Shown here: one piece after another, positions 12,080 through 23,115 of the stretch | Position numbering within the stretch: the first letter of the stretch is position 1 | Layout: each line of letters begins with the position of its first letter | NCBI RefSeq assembly: GCF_002994745.2 | Contig: NC_037089.1 | Location: 16,784,641-16,848,640 of the forward strand | Length of the DNA: 64,000 bases | Direction of reading: 5' to 3' | Source of the DNA: Rosa chinensis | Lineage: Eukaryota; Streptophyta; Magnoliopsida; Rosales; Rosaceae | Translations under genes and position numbers: made by a program | Notes under the pieces: model-generated | Told to the model about the DNA's origin: nothing | The model's database searches: none | What the model saw: only the letters and a program-made list of their open reading frames with translations

Positions 12080-15000
12080 CTATTTGTAATAATACCGAAG
12101 GTGTTCGGTATTCCAAGGGTGGGTCGTTGTGACGCCATCCTTGTCCATTAAGTAGAAGGTGCCTGGGCTAACGACTTCCACAATTTTGTATGGACCTTCC
12201 CAAGTTGGGCGAAGCTTTGTTGGCGGTGGAATGACTTCCTTCATTACCCAGTCCCCCAGTTGGAGGTTCCGGGCCTTGACTCTGGCGTTGTAGAAACGCG
12301 ATACCCGCTGCTTGTTTTGCAGGTTGCATAGGTGGGCCTTGTGTCGCTTTTCCTCCAGGAGGTCCTTGTCCAGGTTGATGCCGTTAGTGTTGGTCTCTGG
12401 GTGGTAGCCCTCGACTCTGGCGGTAGGTTGAGAGACCTCAATAGGCAGGACAGCCTCCGTTCCGAACATCATGCAAAAAGGAGTTTCACCAGTTGCGGAA
12501 GTTGGGGTTGTTCTAATGGCCCATAGAACTTCCGGGAGTTTCGCCGCCCATAGACCCTTTGCCTTGTCGAGTTTTTTCTTCAGCAGCTTTTTGATTATCT
12601 TGTTTGCTGCTTCGACCTGACCGTTGGTCTGGGGGTGGGCGACAGATGCAAAACTCATCTTAGTACCCAAGTTGGCAGTGAAAGAGATGAGCTCCTTGTT
12701 GTTGAATTGTGTGCCATTGTCGGTGATTATCGTGTGTGGGACACCGTAACGGCAGTAGATGTTCTTCCAGAGGAAGTGAATTACCTTGGCGGTAGTTATT
12801 GCTGTTAGTGGTTCCGCCTCTATCCACTTGCTGTCGTAGTCGATAGCCACTATGATGTACTTGAACTGGCCCTTGGCGGTTTGAAATTTTCCCATCAGAT
12901 CCAGGCCCCAAGTTGAGTGGATCCATGGAGCGACGATGACCGATAGTGGTTCCGCCGGTGCATGCGGGATGTCAGCAAATTGCTGGCACTTGTGGCATGA
13001 TCTTGATACCTGGCGGGCATCGTCGCCGAGAGTAGGCCAAAAATAGCCTTGTCGCATTGTGCGATTGGCTAAGGATCTGGCGCCTGAATGGTTTCCGCAT
13101 TCTCCGCTATGAATTGCTGCCAGAACGACCTTTCCCTCCTCTGGGGTTAGGCAGCGGAGGTTGGGATGGGTGAATCCCTGGCGGTACAGCTTGCCGTTCT
13201 GGATGTTGTAGCGGGTTGCCCTCCGCTGGAGTTGTCGCGCCTTAACTTTGTCGTCCGGCAATGTGCCGTTGCGCTTGTACTCAATGACTTCGTCCATCCA
13301 GCTGGTATTGACCTCAATGTTGAAGATCTCCGCCAGGGTTTTTGTGATACTTGGCTTGTCAAGACATTCCACTCTTGTGTCCGCTGGACTCTGATGTGGC
13401 TGGGCGGTTGCCAGCCTTGCCAGTGAATCAGCCTTGGCGTTCTTTTCCCTGGGGATTTGTGTGATGTTATGAAATGTGAATTTCTTGAGGAGTGTCTTAA
13501 CGTACCCCAAGTATGCCGCTAACTGTTGGTCCTTGGCCTGGAAGCTGTCATTGACCTGGTTAACGACCAACTGGGAATCACTGAAGATGTTGACGCTGTC
13601 AGCCCCTGAATCGATGGCGAGGAGTAGGCCGGCAATGAGTGCTTCGTATTCCGCCATATTGTTGGAGGCTTTGAAGTTGAATTTTAGTGCGTATTCCACA
13701 TTCAGCCCCCCAGGGCCTGTGAGGATGACTCCGGCGCCGCTGGCCTTGGCGCTGGCGGAGCCGTCCACATGCAGGTTCCAATCTGATTGTAGGGGAGCTG
13801 GCTCCTTAGCGGTGACCATTTCCGTCCCGGGCTCATTCTCCGTGCTGGGACTGGGCTGACGCTCAGTGAGCTCGGCGATGAAGTCCGCTACCGCCTGACC
13901 CTTCATGGCGGTTCTTGGCTTGTAGTCTATGTCAAATTCACTGAGCTCGATGGCCCACTTGCTGAGGCGCCCTGAATGTTCAGGGTTCTGCATCACCTGT
14001 CTCAGTGGTTGATTGGTCAGCACGTGGATTGTGTGCGCTTGAAAATACTGGCGGAGGCGCCTGGCGGCAACGATGAGTGCAAGAGCTAGCTGCTCTAAGG
14101 GTGGATACCTTGTTTCTGCCCCGTTCATGCCCCTGCCGGCGTAGAAAACTGGGAGCTCGTCCTGTCCCTCCCGCCGGACAATGGCGCAACTCACCGCTGA
14201 TACCGATACCGCTAGGTATATGAACAGTGTCTCTCCTTGCACAGGGATAGAGAGTAGTGGGACTGCCGCCAGATAATCCTTCAAGCCCTGAAACGCCGCC
14301 TGACATTCTGGGTTCCAGTTGATGACTTTCTTGTGAGTTGTTTTGAGGAGTTTGAAAAATGGGGCACACCTGTCAGTGAGCCTGGAGATGAATCGAGAAA
14401 GGGCGGTTAACTTGCCTTGGAGGCATTGGACGTGTACCTTATACTCAGGGTCTGCCAGGTCGAGTATGGCCTGCACCTTGTCCGGGTTAGCCTCGATGCC
14501 TCGTTCACTGACGATATAACCCAGAAATTTGCTGGCGGTGACGCCAAAGAAGCATTTTTCTGGGTTGAGGCGCATGCCATAGGCCAGGAGGATGGTAACT
14601 ATGATCTTGAGGTTTGCCACGTGTCCGCTGGCCTTTATACTCTTGACCAACATGTCGTCCACGTAGACCTCGATTATCTTGCCCAAATGTTCAGCGAACA
14701 TAGCATTCATCAGCCGCTGATAAGTTGCACCGGCGTTCTTCAGACCGAAAGGCATAACATTGTAGCAGTAGAGGCCCTTGTCGGTGGTGAAGGTGGTACA
14801 CTCCTGATCGCTGGGATGCATCTTGATCTGATTGTAGCCGGAGAAAGCGTCCATCATGCTGAGGAGTTCATGCCCGGCGGTTGCGTCAACCAGCTGATCA
14901 ATGCGTGGGAGAGGGAAACTGTCCTTTGGGCACGCCTTGTTGAGATTTTTGAAGTCGACACACATCCGCCACTTGCCGCTAGGCTTCTTGACCATGACCA

Positions 15001-16500
15001 GGTTGGAGATCCATTGGGGATAGATTACCTGGCGGATGAATCCAATGCCCTGGAGTTTGGCGACCTCTTCTCCTATGGCGCGGTATTTCTCCTCGTCGAA
15101 GGCCCTTCGCCTCTGCTTGATGGGATGGAAGGATGGCTTAATGGTTAGTTTGTGTGTGATGATTTCGGGAGAGATACCTGGCATGTCCGCATATGACCAT
15201 GCGAAAACGGCGGCGTTGTCCCGCAGGAATTGAGTGAGTTCTGCGGCCACTTCTGGGTCTAGCTGAGCTCCTATGCGGACTGTCCGCTCTGGGTGCTCGT
15301 CAGAGATGCTGATGACCTTCAACGATGTTTCAGGATTGACCGGTTCCTTCCTTACGTATTTCTCCTCCTCATCCCTAGGATCCTCGAAGATATCTGGTGG
15401 CGGTGCCTGATTTCCTACCGTTAGGATTTCGTGGCGGCGGGTTGACCGCGCAATGGTGGTAGAGTAGCATTCTCGTGCCAGTTGCTGACTTCCCCTGACA
15501 CAGCCCGTGCCGTTGGGTGTGGGGAACTTCATGAGAAGCATGTATCCGGCGATGATGCATTTGAGCTTGTTGAGTGCCGGCCGTCCTATGATGGCGTTAT
15601 ACGAACTGAAACAGTCCACAATTATAAATTCGGTATGTACCTCCGCCATACATGGACTAGAGCCGATGGTTAACCGCATGTAGTCAGAACCCAGCGGCTG
15701 AGTGATATCGCCGGAGAAGCTAAGCAATGGCTCATGGTCTTGTAGTAGTTTCTTGTTCCGCTTAAGGTTGTTGTAACAACCGCTGAATATGACATTGACA
15801 GCAGATCCGCTATCCACCAAGATTCTTCCTACTGACCATCTGTCGAGAATGGCATCGATCAGGAATGGGTCGTCATGGGGTAGATGTACTCCGCGCTCCT
15901 CCTCCTCTGAGAAGGTGATGGGCTCCCAACCCGACTTTGGGAGTTTGGTGGATCTCTCGTAGCGGATGTTACAGACTTCCTTTGGGTGATTGGCGCGTGC
16001 GTAACGCTTTCTTGCCCTGTGAGACATGTTGGTGATTGGAGCCCCGCCGTCGATGGTGTTGATGCGGCCCAGTGGCTCAATGTTGGCAATCACAGGTGGC
16101 GGTTGGCGCACCTTGAACTGATCCATCTTGCCGTCACGGTATAGGGTCTCAATGGTTGTTTTGAGAGCGTTGCAACTGTTGGTATTGTGACCGCTGTCCT
16201 CGTGGTGCTTGCACCACATGCCGGTGTTTCTTGGCTTACCCTTTTTGGGGAATCTCGGTGAGGGTGGCGGTGGTATCTGATCCTTGCACTGATTGTAAAT
16301 CTCCTCGTACGAGGCTGTGAGGACGGTGAACACTGCATACCGCTGAGAGGATTCCGTCTGCTTGTTGCGATTGTCCCCATGGGATTGGCGGTTGCCCTTG
16401 TAGTGGTTGTCTTTCTGCCTCTTGCTTTGGTACCCGCCCTGCTGCCACTCCCTCTTCTTGTCAGCTGGCGGTGCAGTGGGGCTTTGCTGGCGGTCTCTTG
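12080..16500 (-). CDS. pol: Pol (with Gag zinc knuckle) of element 1
   Basis: A 1417-residue open frame is counted from a GTG at 16333, but it stays open upstream through Gag-like sequence to at least 16500, so 16333 is not a real start. In order: CX2HX4HX4C knuckle (residues 41-54 from 16333); aspartic protease with ILVDSGSAVN (D174); reverse transcriptase with MPFGLKNAGATYQR and YVDD (557-560); a first RNase H (about 700-820); a second, archaeal-type RNase H starting at WNLHVDGSAS (about 853); and integrase with an H-H-C-C zinc site (H1075, H1082, C1113, C1116) and a DDE core (GLDLMG, ITDNGTQF, NGQVEAANK). No stop interrupts these domains. It reverse-transcribes and integrates the element. 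Confidence 0.93.
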
Positions 16501-17787
16501 ATGGCTGGAGGAGGGTTGAGATGACTTTATTGGTGTTGCTGGTGGCGGTGGGGTTTCTCCATATGTGATAAACTCTGCCTGGGCATGAATGACCGCCTCA
16601 CTCATAAGGTGATCATACGCCGCATTTGGATGATTGTAGTTGAGGTGATAGAGGAATGGTCCCTTGAGGAGTCCCTGCTTGAAAGCCGCCGAAGCCATTG
16701 TTTTGTCGAGATCGCGGCACTGAGATGCTGCCGCTCGCCATCTTGTGACGAATGCCTTCAATGATTCGTCCCCTCCCTGCCTGACGCCAAACAACTGGCT
16801 CGTGTTGTGATGACCGGCGGACAACAAGATGAATCGAGAGAGGAAAGCATGAGATAATGCGTGGAATGAGTCGATGGACCCTGGCGGACACTCGAAAAAC
16901 CAACTCATTGCCTCACTATCCAGCGTTTCGCTGAACAAGTGGCACAGGGTGGCGTCATCAAATCCCTTGTTGTTGGTGACCTTCTTGAACGTGTCCATGT
17001 GGACGAAGGGATCGGTCTTACCGCTATAATGTGACATTTTTGGGGTCTTTGCAAACGCTGGTCTGACGGCTTGCAAAATTGTAGCGGTGAATGGGCCTGG
17101 CCTGGACGCGAAGAGTGGGTTTGGGGCTGGCGCCGGGGTGCCTGCCTCCGCCAGGATTAATCTCCATTCTAACTGCTGCATCCTCTCCAAAATTTGGGTG
17201 GTTGCGTCGCCAGCGGGGCCCGCTCGGGCGTTCCGCGGAGCGAACCCCCGCCCGGGAATGGGTAGATTACCCTCAGTCCTTGTTCTAGTCCTCGAGTGGT
17301 GGGTGCGCAGCGATGACTCCGCCTCCTGCTCCGGCAGTTGTGGGATAGGGGGTGGTCCCATTCCTGCCAGCTCAGGTGGGCTTAGCGGTACCTGCATTTG
17401 CACGATGGGTCCTATACCAGCGGTAGGCCGGCTGTGTCTGGTGCTGTGTGACTGCTCACTTCGTGCAGGGTTGGCGTTTGCGTCCAGCGTTCGCCTTAGC
17501 TCGTCGAAACGTGTCATCAGCGTGGCCACTTGGTTTTGGGCCTCCGCCTTCTCCTTGCGTTCCTGCTCGCGCTCTCTGTTTGCTTTGTGGAGGTCCGCCA
17601 GCGCCAGCTCATACAAGGCGGTGAGGTCCTGACCTGGGGGACGGCTGCTGCTTGGATTTGTTTCACCGCCTGGGTTGACCGGGGTGTTGAATAGTGCGCG
17701 GTTGATGCTTACCGCTGGGCGGGCGGGTTGGGGAACGGCGGACTGGTCTGCCTGCTCCCCGATATTTCCCCCGCTACCGTTAGTCAT
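16501..17787 (-). CDS. gag: Gag of element 1
   Basis: The ATG at 17787 opens a frame that runs on to 16090. The Gag core is recognisable at about residues 255-430, with the capsid-like motifs SHYSGKTDPFVHMDTFKK and WFFECPPGSIDSF. A coiled, Glu/Lys-rich stretch near residues 60-95 and a Pro-rich linker precede it. The sequence after about 16550 looks meaningless in this frame, while the other frame gives a normal basic Gag tail and zinc knuckle joined to Pol. So the true frame switches within about 16500-16570. This is either a one-base lesion or a programmed shift; I cannot tell which. The end coordinate is approximate. Gag packages the element's RNA. Confidence 0.85.
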
Positions 17788-17821
17788 GGTAATTGTGATG
17801 GGATGACCTTCTGTTCAAGGA

Positions 17822-17839
17822 TTCCCACAGACGGCGCCA
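17822..17839 (-). other. Primer-binding site of element 1
   Basis: Read on the minus strand, TGGCGCCGTCTGTGGGAA follows the 5' LTR after one base. TGGCGCC-type primer sites are common in Tat-group elements. The matching tRNA was not identified. Confidence 0.75.
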
Positions 17840-17840
17840 A

Positions 17841-18354
17841 TGTTAATGTCTAAAAGTCTAGCGGTAGCTGGACCTTAGTTAACGCTGATCCGGCGGGCGG
17901 ATCGATACCTTTGTTGTGAGTGGTTCCCGTTACCTGTCAAATAAAATACAATGGGCGTCAGAGGGAGACCGCGCCGGGCGGTCTTCAACTCTCCGATGCC
18001 TAAGTTAGTCAATGTATTTATGTTGACAAAGTAACAGTAGGTAAGTATTGAATGCGTCATTAATGAGGAGAGAGGAGAGAACCTTTTATAGGTGAGGAAG
18101 AGGATGATCTTCTCTTTGTTTTCGATGTGGGACTGATGTGCTTCAGTTCCCAGTTTCAGTAGCTTCTGATGCCATCTTGACACGGCGCGTGGCGGCGCGT
18201 CGGCGGTGCTTTGGGGTTGATCCGGGGCTCAGGCGGTAACCCGGCTAACTGTCTTTACGCCAGTCACTCATATGGTGGGCGTTGGTACCCCTGGTGGTAC
18301 CATGAGCGTGGCTCATTATAGCTAATTATGCTTGCAATTGGACATGTATGTACA
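17841..18354 (-). repeat. 5' LTR of element 1
   Basis: 514 bp, apparently identical to the other LTR. It lies next to the primer site and upstream of gag, so it is the promoter LTR. A minus-strand TATA-like motif was not obvious. Confidence 0.95.
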
Positions 18355-18359
18355 CAAAC
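18355..18359. repeat. Target site duplication CAAAC, right copy
   Basis: CAAAC follows the LTR end TGTACA and matches 6552-6556. Confidence 0.9.
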
Positions 18360-18773
18360 CAACTGCCCAGATTAAAGCACCGTTGGTTTCAAATTTTCTG
18401 AAAAGCCAACGGGTCGATGCCACCTGTCCCCTGCCGCAAAAGCAATGTCGCTACGCGACAAAATACGGATATGCAGAAGGTGCTGGGCCACATGGCGCTT
18501 CTCGATTGGTCCGTGGCCTCCACTCCCGCGTCTGTCTCCTTGCGTCCGCACCTGACGTCACCCACGTTCTCCTCTTTGGCGAGCTGGCAGCTCCATGACC
18601 TTGGGCAAGAAAATAGTCAGAGGCTTGCCCATTTTTTTGGCCTGGGTCAAGAAAAGGCAAAGCTTGGCTGGTCATGTATGGGACGGTGGAAGCATAAAAA
18701 TCAATTAACCGGTCAAACACTCATCATTCCCACCTTTTGTCCGGGCAAACCGATACCGTTGAACTTGCTCTTA

Positions 18774-18995
18774 GAGTTTAGACTCTAGCCTCGATCTCGC
18801 AAAACAATTTCTGGCTTCTTCTTTTTTATTTTTGGTGTAATGGGGACAGAAGGCCCAAACAATTTCTGGGTTCTCTTTTTTTACGTGGGGGCACAAGGCC
18901 CAAACAATTTCTGGGTTCTTTACCCAACAATGCTCCAAGTCAAAATTGCACTGGAAACTCCGAGAGAGAAGGGTGGGATAGGAATAAAATAAAAA
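18774..18995 (+). repeat. Right half of the 27170-27390 paralogous segment, with internal triplication
   Basis: AAACAATTTCTGGGTTCTTT, then ACCCAACAATGCTCCAAGTC (18903-18942) matches 27328-27365. Upstream the phrase CAAACAATTTCTGG occurs three times (about 18804, 18855 and 18901), so a block of about 50 bp is duplicated here but is single at 27328. Confidence 0.65.
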
Positions 18996-20105
18996 TAAAA
19001 ATAAAATTCAGAAGTATCACATTGTAAAGTGTAATCACCTGAAGTATTATGCTTTAATTGAAAGATTTAGTGAATTTAGGGAAAAAAAAAAAAAACTTAT
19101 TCTGATGAAATTGTCGTCAGAAAAGTTATTGTTTATAATTAAAATAGTAAATAAATATAAAAAAATCTCTCAGTGACCATTTTGTTAGGTAAAGTTAATA
19201 TTTAAATTTAAAATGTCGTCTGCGACACTCATTAAGACGATTTTCTCAATTGTGTACAAATAATCAAAATGTATGTCCAGATTTTCTAACGTTGATTATA
19301 GGTACATTATATAAATAATTCTTAAAAGTTAAAAGATAGTCAGCTTTTGAAATAAATACTACTAGTTGTTACATTGCTGCGGGGTTGTTTTTTTTCTCGT
19401 CTCTTCCACTGCTTTTGCTTAGAACATTATTTACCGTAAGTTTCAAAAATAAAAAAAAAACCGTAAGAAAAGCAAGTACTCCATTTTTTTGTATATGAAA
19501 GAAACAAACTACAGTTGAAGAAAGGGACACCCACCTTACTTATGAATAACATGAAACTGAAAATGAAAGAGCGCAAAACAAAGTGCAAATACAACTTAGA
19601 AAAATGCTCTGGAAACCCAAGTAAAAACCCAAAAGGGAAGGAAGCAAATGAAACTGGGAAAAATAAGTAACAACCATAAGCACCTTAAATAACTAAACCA
19701 ACAGAGGACAAATATATACATAGACAATTAAGAGAAACAACACAAAGTCTTTACATTAGTGAGAGAACTAAGAGATCCGGCTAGAGCGCGTGTGCAGTGC
19801 TTGCTCTGTGTATAGAAAGTTAATATCAATCTTTTGTGTATAAAGAAAATTAAAAATAAATCTTGGTCTTTGTTTCACAGCGAATATCCAATTGCTGCAC
19901 TCGTAGAAAGAAATGACCAGCTGCTGCGCTACCTAAACACCAAGGCAAACAACGACAATCTGGTTCAAGCACATCATCAATAGAATGGTCCTCGTAGAAA
20001 CAACCAAGGCACTGTCCCATTTTCTAATTCTGCCAAAGACAGTAGAATTGATACCAGCAAGCAGACTAAGATTACATCCCAGTCTGTCTGCTTGCTAATT
20101 GCAGT
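18996..20105. other. Intergenic AT-rich DNA
   Basis: Many A and T runs and no coding frame with domain character. The final part (19500-20100) may be the 3' untranslated region or downstream DNA of the minus-strand OTU fragment. Confidence 0.4.
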
Positions 20106-20591
20106 CTAGAAAAGCCAATGGTTCTTTCTGGGTCTTCTTGTGGAAACATCTGTAAATAGATTAGTAAAAGAATGAGTATTATAACCAGACTGTCGGGCAA
20201 AAAAAATAAAAATTGTAAATAAGATATTCAAGAAATAGCAGTTTAGTTCATCACCTGCAGTAGCATATAGCGAGTTGTAATGCACTTTGCTCCAAAAGCT
20301 CAGCCAAAGCTCTGAAAAACAACAGAAAAGGGTGGACAAGTTTGAAAAAAAAACAAAAGAACCCTCACTGACTTTTACTTGGAAGTTCTACTATAGCAAT
20401 ATAACACAAAGGTTGAACAGAAACTGACATATGTTATGCGTTATGCATTCTCTTTCAAGTTTCAATGCAGCTTGACGTTAAGATGCAGTAAGCAAATGAG
20501 ATATACCTTGTGTAGGATTCCTGTCTTTAGGAAGGATCTCAATGTAGCAAGTATCCCGAAGAGAGGTGATTAAACAAATTTTGGCTCCAAA
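20106..20591 (-). pseudogene. C-terminal three exons of an OTU-type deubiquitinase (fragment)
   Basis: Exons 20507-20591, 20255-20311 and 20106-20149 have GT-AG introns and stay in frame. Key residues: FGAKICLITSLRDTCYIEIL, then ELWLSFWSKVHYNSLY, then a basic tail ending KNHWLF and a stop. This matches the C-terminal part of plant OTU cysteine proteases, including the region around the catalytic His (VHYNSLY). The family cleaves ubiquitin chains. The catalytic Cys exon (DGNC type) was not found upstream. Instead, a YUCCA-like fragment follows 450 bp away on the same strand. It is therefore most likely a fragment; a gene with very distant upstream exons is possible but not seen. Confidence 0.7.
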
Positions 20592-21038
20592 CTACAGATA
20601 AAACCATAAGGCGTTAGAAGCCAATCATTGTGGAAATATCATTAGAGCGAGAAATAATAAAACCATCAATGAATAAACAAAAATAATCAACAGATACCAA
20701 GACATTATGTCTTATGAATCTGTACTTCATTCTAATTAGAACTACAGGTTGACTATTAAATCATAACTATAAACAAATGAAACAAAGATCAACTTGGATC
20801 GTGATTTCTGCAGAATGATACTATATTACTCGAAGGAAAGCAGACAACAAAGAAGTGCATTTCAGGCCTGTGTATGATCAGTGAAACTAAGTGAGGTTTT
20901 GCAGTGCAGACCAAGTATTTATGATCAGTGATGCTAATTAATTAATTAATTGTGGTCCACCATTTCCTCGGTTCTTATGATTACAATACAATTCACTTCT
21001 CATCTAGATGCAAGGGAACAATTACATGGAACATAAGA

Positions 21039-21829
21039 TCATCCAAACCATGCCTTCACAAATAAATGGTTCAAGTGATGAAGAAAGTAGGCATCCTCAC
21101 AAAATGACCACAGAACATATAAAAAACGGAAATTGCTTCTTGATAGTCCCACACAATACAAACCCTTCTGTCCCTTCGAATGGTTTGGAGAACTTGGTCT
21201 TGGAATCCCATCTTCTTTCAAAAGATAATCATCTGCCTAGTAAAAAAAAAAATCAATATGAATTGAGGCCAAAAAACAACTGCACTTTGTTTATTGTAAT
21301 TGATTAGTATAATCACCTTGAGCCACAAACTTGTTGATGTCTTGAATCCGGTGCAGAAAACGATGGACTCAAACTGGCTGGTATGACTTCCCCCTTTTGA
21401 GTTCCACATGGCTTCCTCTTATGCTGCCTATTTCTGCAGGTAAAACCTGCATGGATATAAAAAAAAAGCATTGCAAGTTGTTGTTATAGACTTCTATTTA
21501 GTTATCTTGTTAATACAAACTCAAAACAAAAACCAAAAAATGACAATAAAAGCGAAAAAATGACGCATGAGGCAGAGGATCATGTTTTGTTTACCTGAAT
21601 CTCGTCGGACTTGATCTTACTACAGGCGCTGACATCAATTGCCGGATACTTGTCGTACTTGATCTTCAAAAAGAAAGGGCCCTCTTTTGGCCTGGCTATC
21701 CCGTACTTGGGTCAGGTCTCCATAAACCAGCTTACTAAGCAAATCCATCAAAGAATCCTCTTTGCTAAATGAAAGATATCTTAACAAAACCAAGGCCAAG
21801 TAAACCATCTTTCTTGACAAAAAATGAAC
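21039..21829 (-). pseudogene. YUCCA-type flavin monooxygenase, 3' exons, frameshifted
   Basis: Three exons: 21595-21829 (VHFLSRKMVYLALVLLRYL, then [11 protein letters not shown]); 21317-21446 (ESIVFCTGFKTSTSLWLK); and 21236 to about 21100 ([13 protein letters not shown], then [12 protein letters not shown]). These match the C-terminal third of YUCCA indole-3-pyruvate monooxygenases, closest by eye to the YUC10/11 branch, which make auxin from indole-3-pyruvate. Splice signals survive. An extra C after GACCTGACC shifts the first exon, a second shift breaks exon 2, and the end after GLSR diverges from the usual FYGA-type motif. The FAD- and NADPH-binding 5' exons are absent. Confidence 0.82.
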
Positions 21830-21909
21830 CTGCATATCACATCACTTCATATAATGTTAAGCTAAATCTTATATTTAACCACAAAATATCATAGCATGAC
21901 CAAAACACT

Positions 21910-22163
21910 TTAGAGTTTGTAAACATTCAAAGACTCAAGCTGAAATTGAACTATGTTCTTGTGTTCAAGCCAACTGAGAAACTCAATCTCCTGGAAGAAG
22001 GGAAAACCAAAAATGTGAAGAATGATCAATCTCATGAGCAAGTAACAATAGTCAATCAGGAGATGTAATTTTTCACCTGTTTGGGGAACACAACTCCTCC
22101 CCTGACTTCCTTGATCAAGCAATGAAACTTCCTTGGCAGCGGAAACGAATCCATCTCTGCAGG
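21910..22163 (-). pseudogene. MEKK1-like MAPKKK kinase fragment
   Basis: Two exon-like pieces are separated by a short intron with a CCAG acceptor. The first gives RDGFVSAAKEVSLLDQGSQG, matching the beta-3 strand with catalytic Lys in MEKK1-type kinases (AVKEVSLLDQGSQG). The second gives EIEFLSWLEHKNIVQF, matching the alpha-C helix Glu and the HxNIV motif. The rest of the kinase domain (HRD, DFG) is missing, so it cannot be active. It lies on the same strand as the YUCCA and OTU fragments. Confidence 0.68.
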
Positions 22164-22780
22164 AAAGAAAAACCATAACTAATCAAGGTGTGGAACCACT
22201 CTTTATTTGAAACACTTGCACATCAGCATCACTTTGATTAAAGTGTGGATGATGGAGTGAATTATACAGCTTTTGCATAATGAGAAAAGTATAATCTATA
22301 TAAAGGGAAACAATACAGCAACAATAACGTTATAGCAACAATGAAAAGAAGAAGGAATGATCTTTTAATTAAATCCTGATCTTTCTCCCTGATCTATGTA
22401 ATTTCCTCCAACCTTCAACTTCAAGCAAGTCAATCTCCTTTTCCTAATAAAGCAGCAAGTTAAGAACAGTCCAAATAAAGTGATTGCTTGACCATTATTC
22501 TACCACGTATTACAGTTCCTTGAACAAGTCCAGAACCATATTTATATGAAATCAATGAAAGAAAAACCCACAATTCTCCTTATCTTATATCTGAAAATGG
22601 TAAAAGAAATCTTTCCGACATTTCAGAACTAAAGGACTTACATTTAAAAGACAAGAGTCAAGAAAACTAACTTGGATGCTTATGCTTTTAGGTAAGATTC
22701 ACCCAAAGGAAAGGAACACGCAACACCCTAAAACATCCATAAAATCCTCTAGCGATGATACCATACTGAAATCCAAATTT
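22164..22780. other. Spacer, possible intron remnants
   Basis: No firm coding segment. A short minus-strand stretch after a TTATTAG acceptor-like site near 22440 could encode EKEIDLLEVEG, but I cannot place it in a family. Confidence 0.3.
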
Positions 22781-22823
22781 CAACCAGGCAGAAAGAAACA
22801 AGTCTAAAATCCAAAGCAATTAT

Positions 22824-23063
22824 ACCCTTTTGCAGAAGATGGGGGACCCGAGGAAGTAGACATGATCGGCAGCTGTTCGTTGGTGATGCCGCGTTAGCTA
22901 ATTTCCCGTCGTATGGCCATATGGGTTTTGTAGATCGGCTCATCCTAGATTCATTGGCGTAGGTCGTGTTGCAGGTTACCGGAGTTTGAGAAATGGCGGT
23001 GAAGAAGAAAGTTTTTAAGTTTTCCATTGTTTGTTTAGCTAGCTGCTGAGAGAGGGAGAGATA
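22824..23063 (-). CDS. Unidentified first exon with promoter-like upstream DNA
   Basis: An ATG near 23027 begins MENLKTFFFTAISQ and runs about 68 codons to a GGTATAAT donor-like site near 22825. CT-rich leader sequence and a TATA-like GCTATATTTTGG (minus strand, near 23115) precede it, as for a real gene start. The peptide contains NSCRSCLLPRVPHLLQK. I do not recognise it. Downstream on the same strand lie only the MEKK1-like, YUCCA-like and OTU pieces, so it may start a chimeric transcript or be another fragment. Coordinates are approximate. Confidence 0.35.
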
Positions 23064-23115
23064 GAGAGAAGTGGGGATGAATAATACTAAATTCTGTTGC
23101 AAAAACCAAAATATA

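Larger units (their letters stand above)
6557..18354 (-). mobile_element. Intact-ended Ty3/gypsy retrotransposon, Tat type (element 1)
   Basis: An 11.8-kb element with two 514-bp LTRs that I read as identical, TG...CA ends, a CAAAC duplication, a primer site and a polypurine tract. Gag and pol lie on the minus strand, in the order gag, protease, RT, RNase H, a second archaeal-type RNase H, integrase. The double RNase H is the mark of the Tat/Ogre group. About 5 kb separates pol from the 3' LTR. That space holds a minisatellite and a spliced gene on the opposite strand. Identical LTRs imply a very recent insertion, but two breaks are visible: an open-frame switch between gag and pol, and a stop in the antisense gene. 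Confidence 0.93.
6344..18770. mobile_element. TIR element with TTA duplication (PIF/Harbinger-like), split by an LTR retrotransposon
   Basis: The left terminus GAGCAAGTTCACCCGTA (6344) and the reverse complement of the right terminus (GAGCAAGTTCAACGGTA, ending 18770) match at 15 of 17 positions. TTA flanks both sides (6341-6343 and 18771-18773). A 3-bp TTA/TAA duplication is the hallmark of PIF/Harbinger elements and Tourist MITEs. Only about 610 bp (6344-6556 plus 18360-18770) belong to this element and no transposase is visible, so it was non-autonomous. It carries repeated GTCAAG-type words, for example near 6362-6475. Confidence 0.65.

Noticed and set aside
14417..15148. 243-codon plus-strand frame opposite pol of element 1
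   Set aside because: It is a shadow of the RT coding sequence on the other strand.
6591..18183. Identical 102-codon frames at 6591-6899 and 17875-18183
   Set aside because: They lie inside the two LTRs and are identical only because the LTRs are. No domain is visible.
20106..23102. Helitron as the carrier of the gene-fragment row
   Set aside because: I found no convincing CTRR end with a 3' hairpin or TC start in the flanks, so the carrier stays unassigned.
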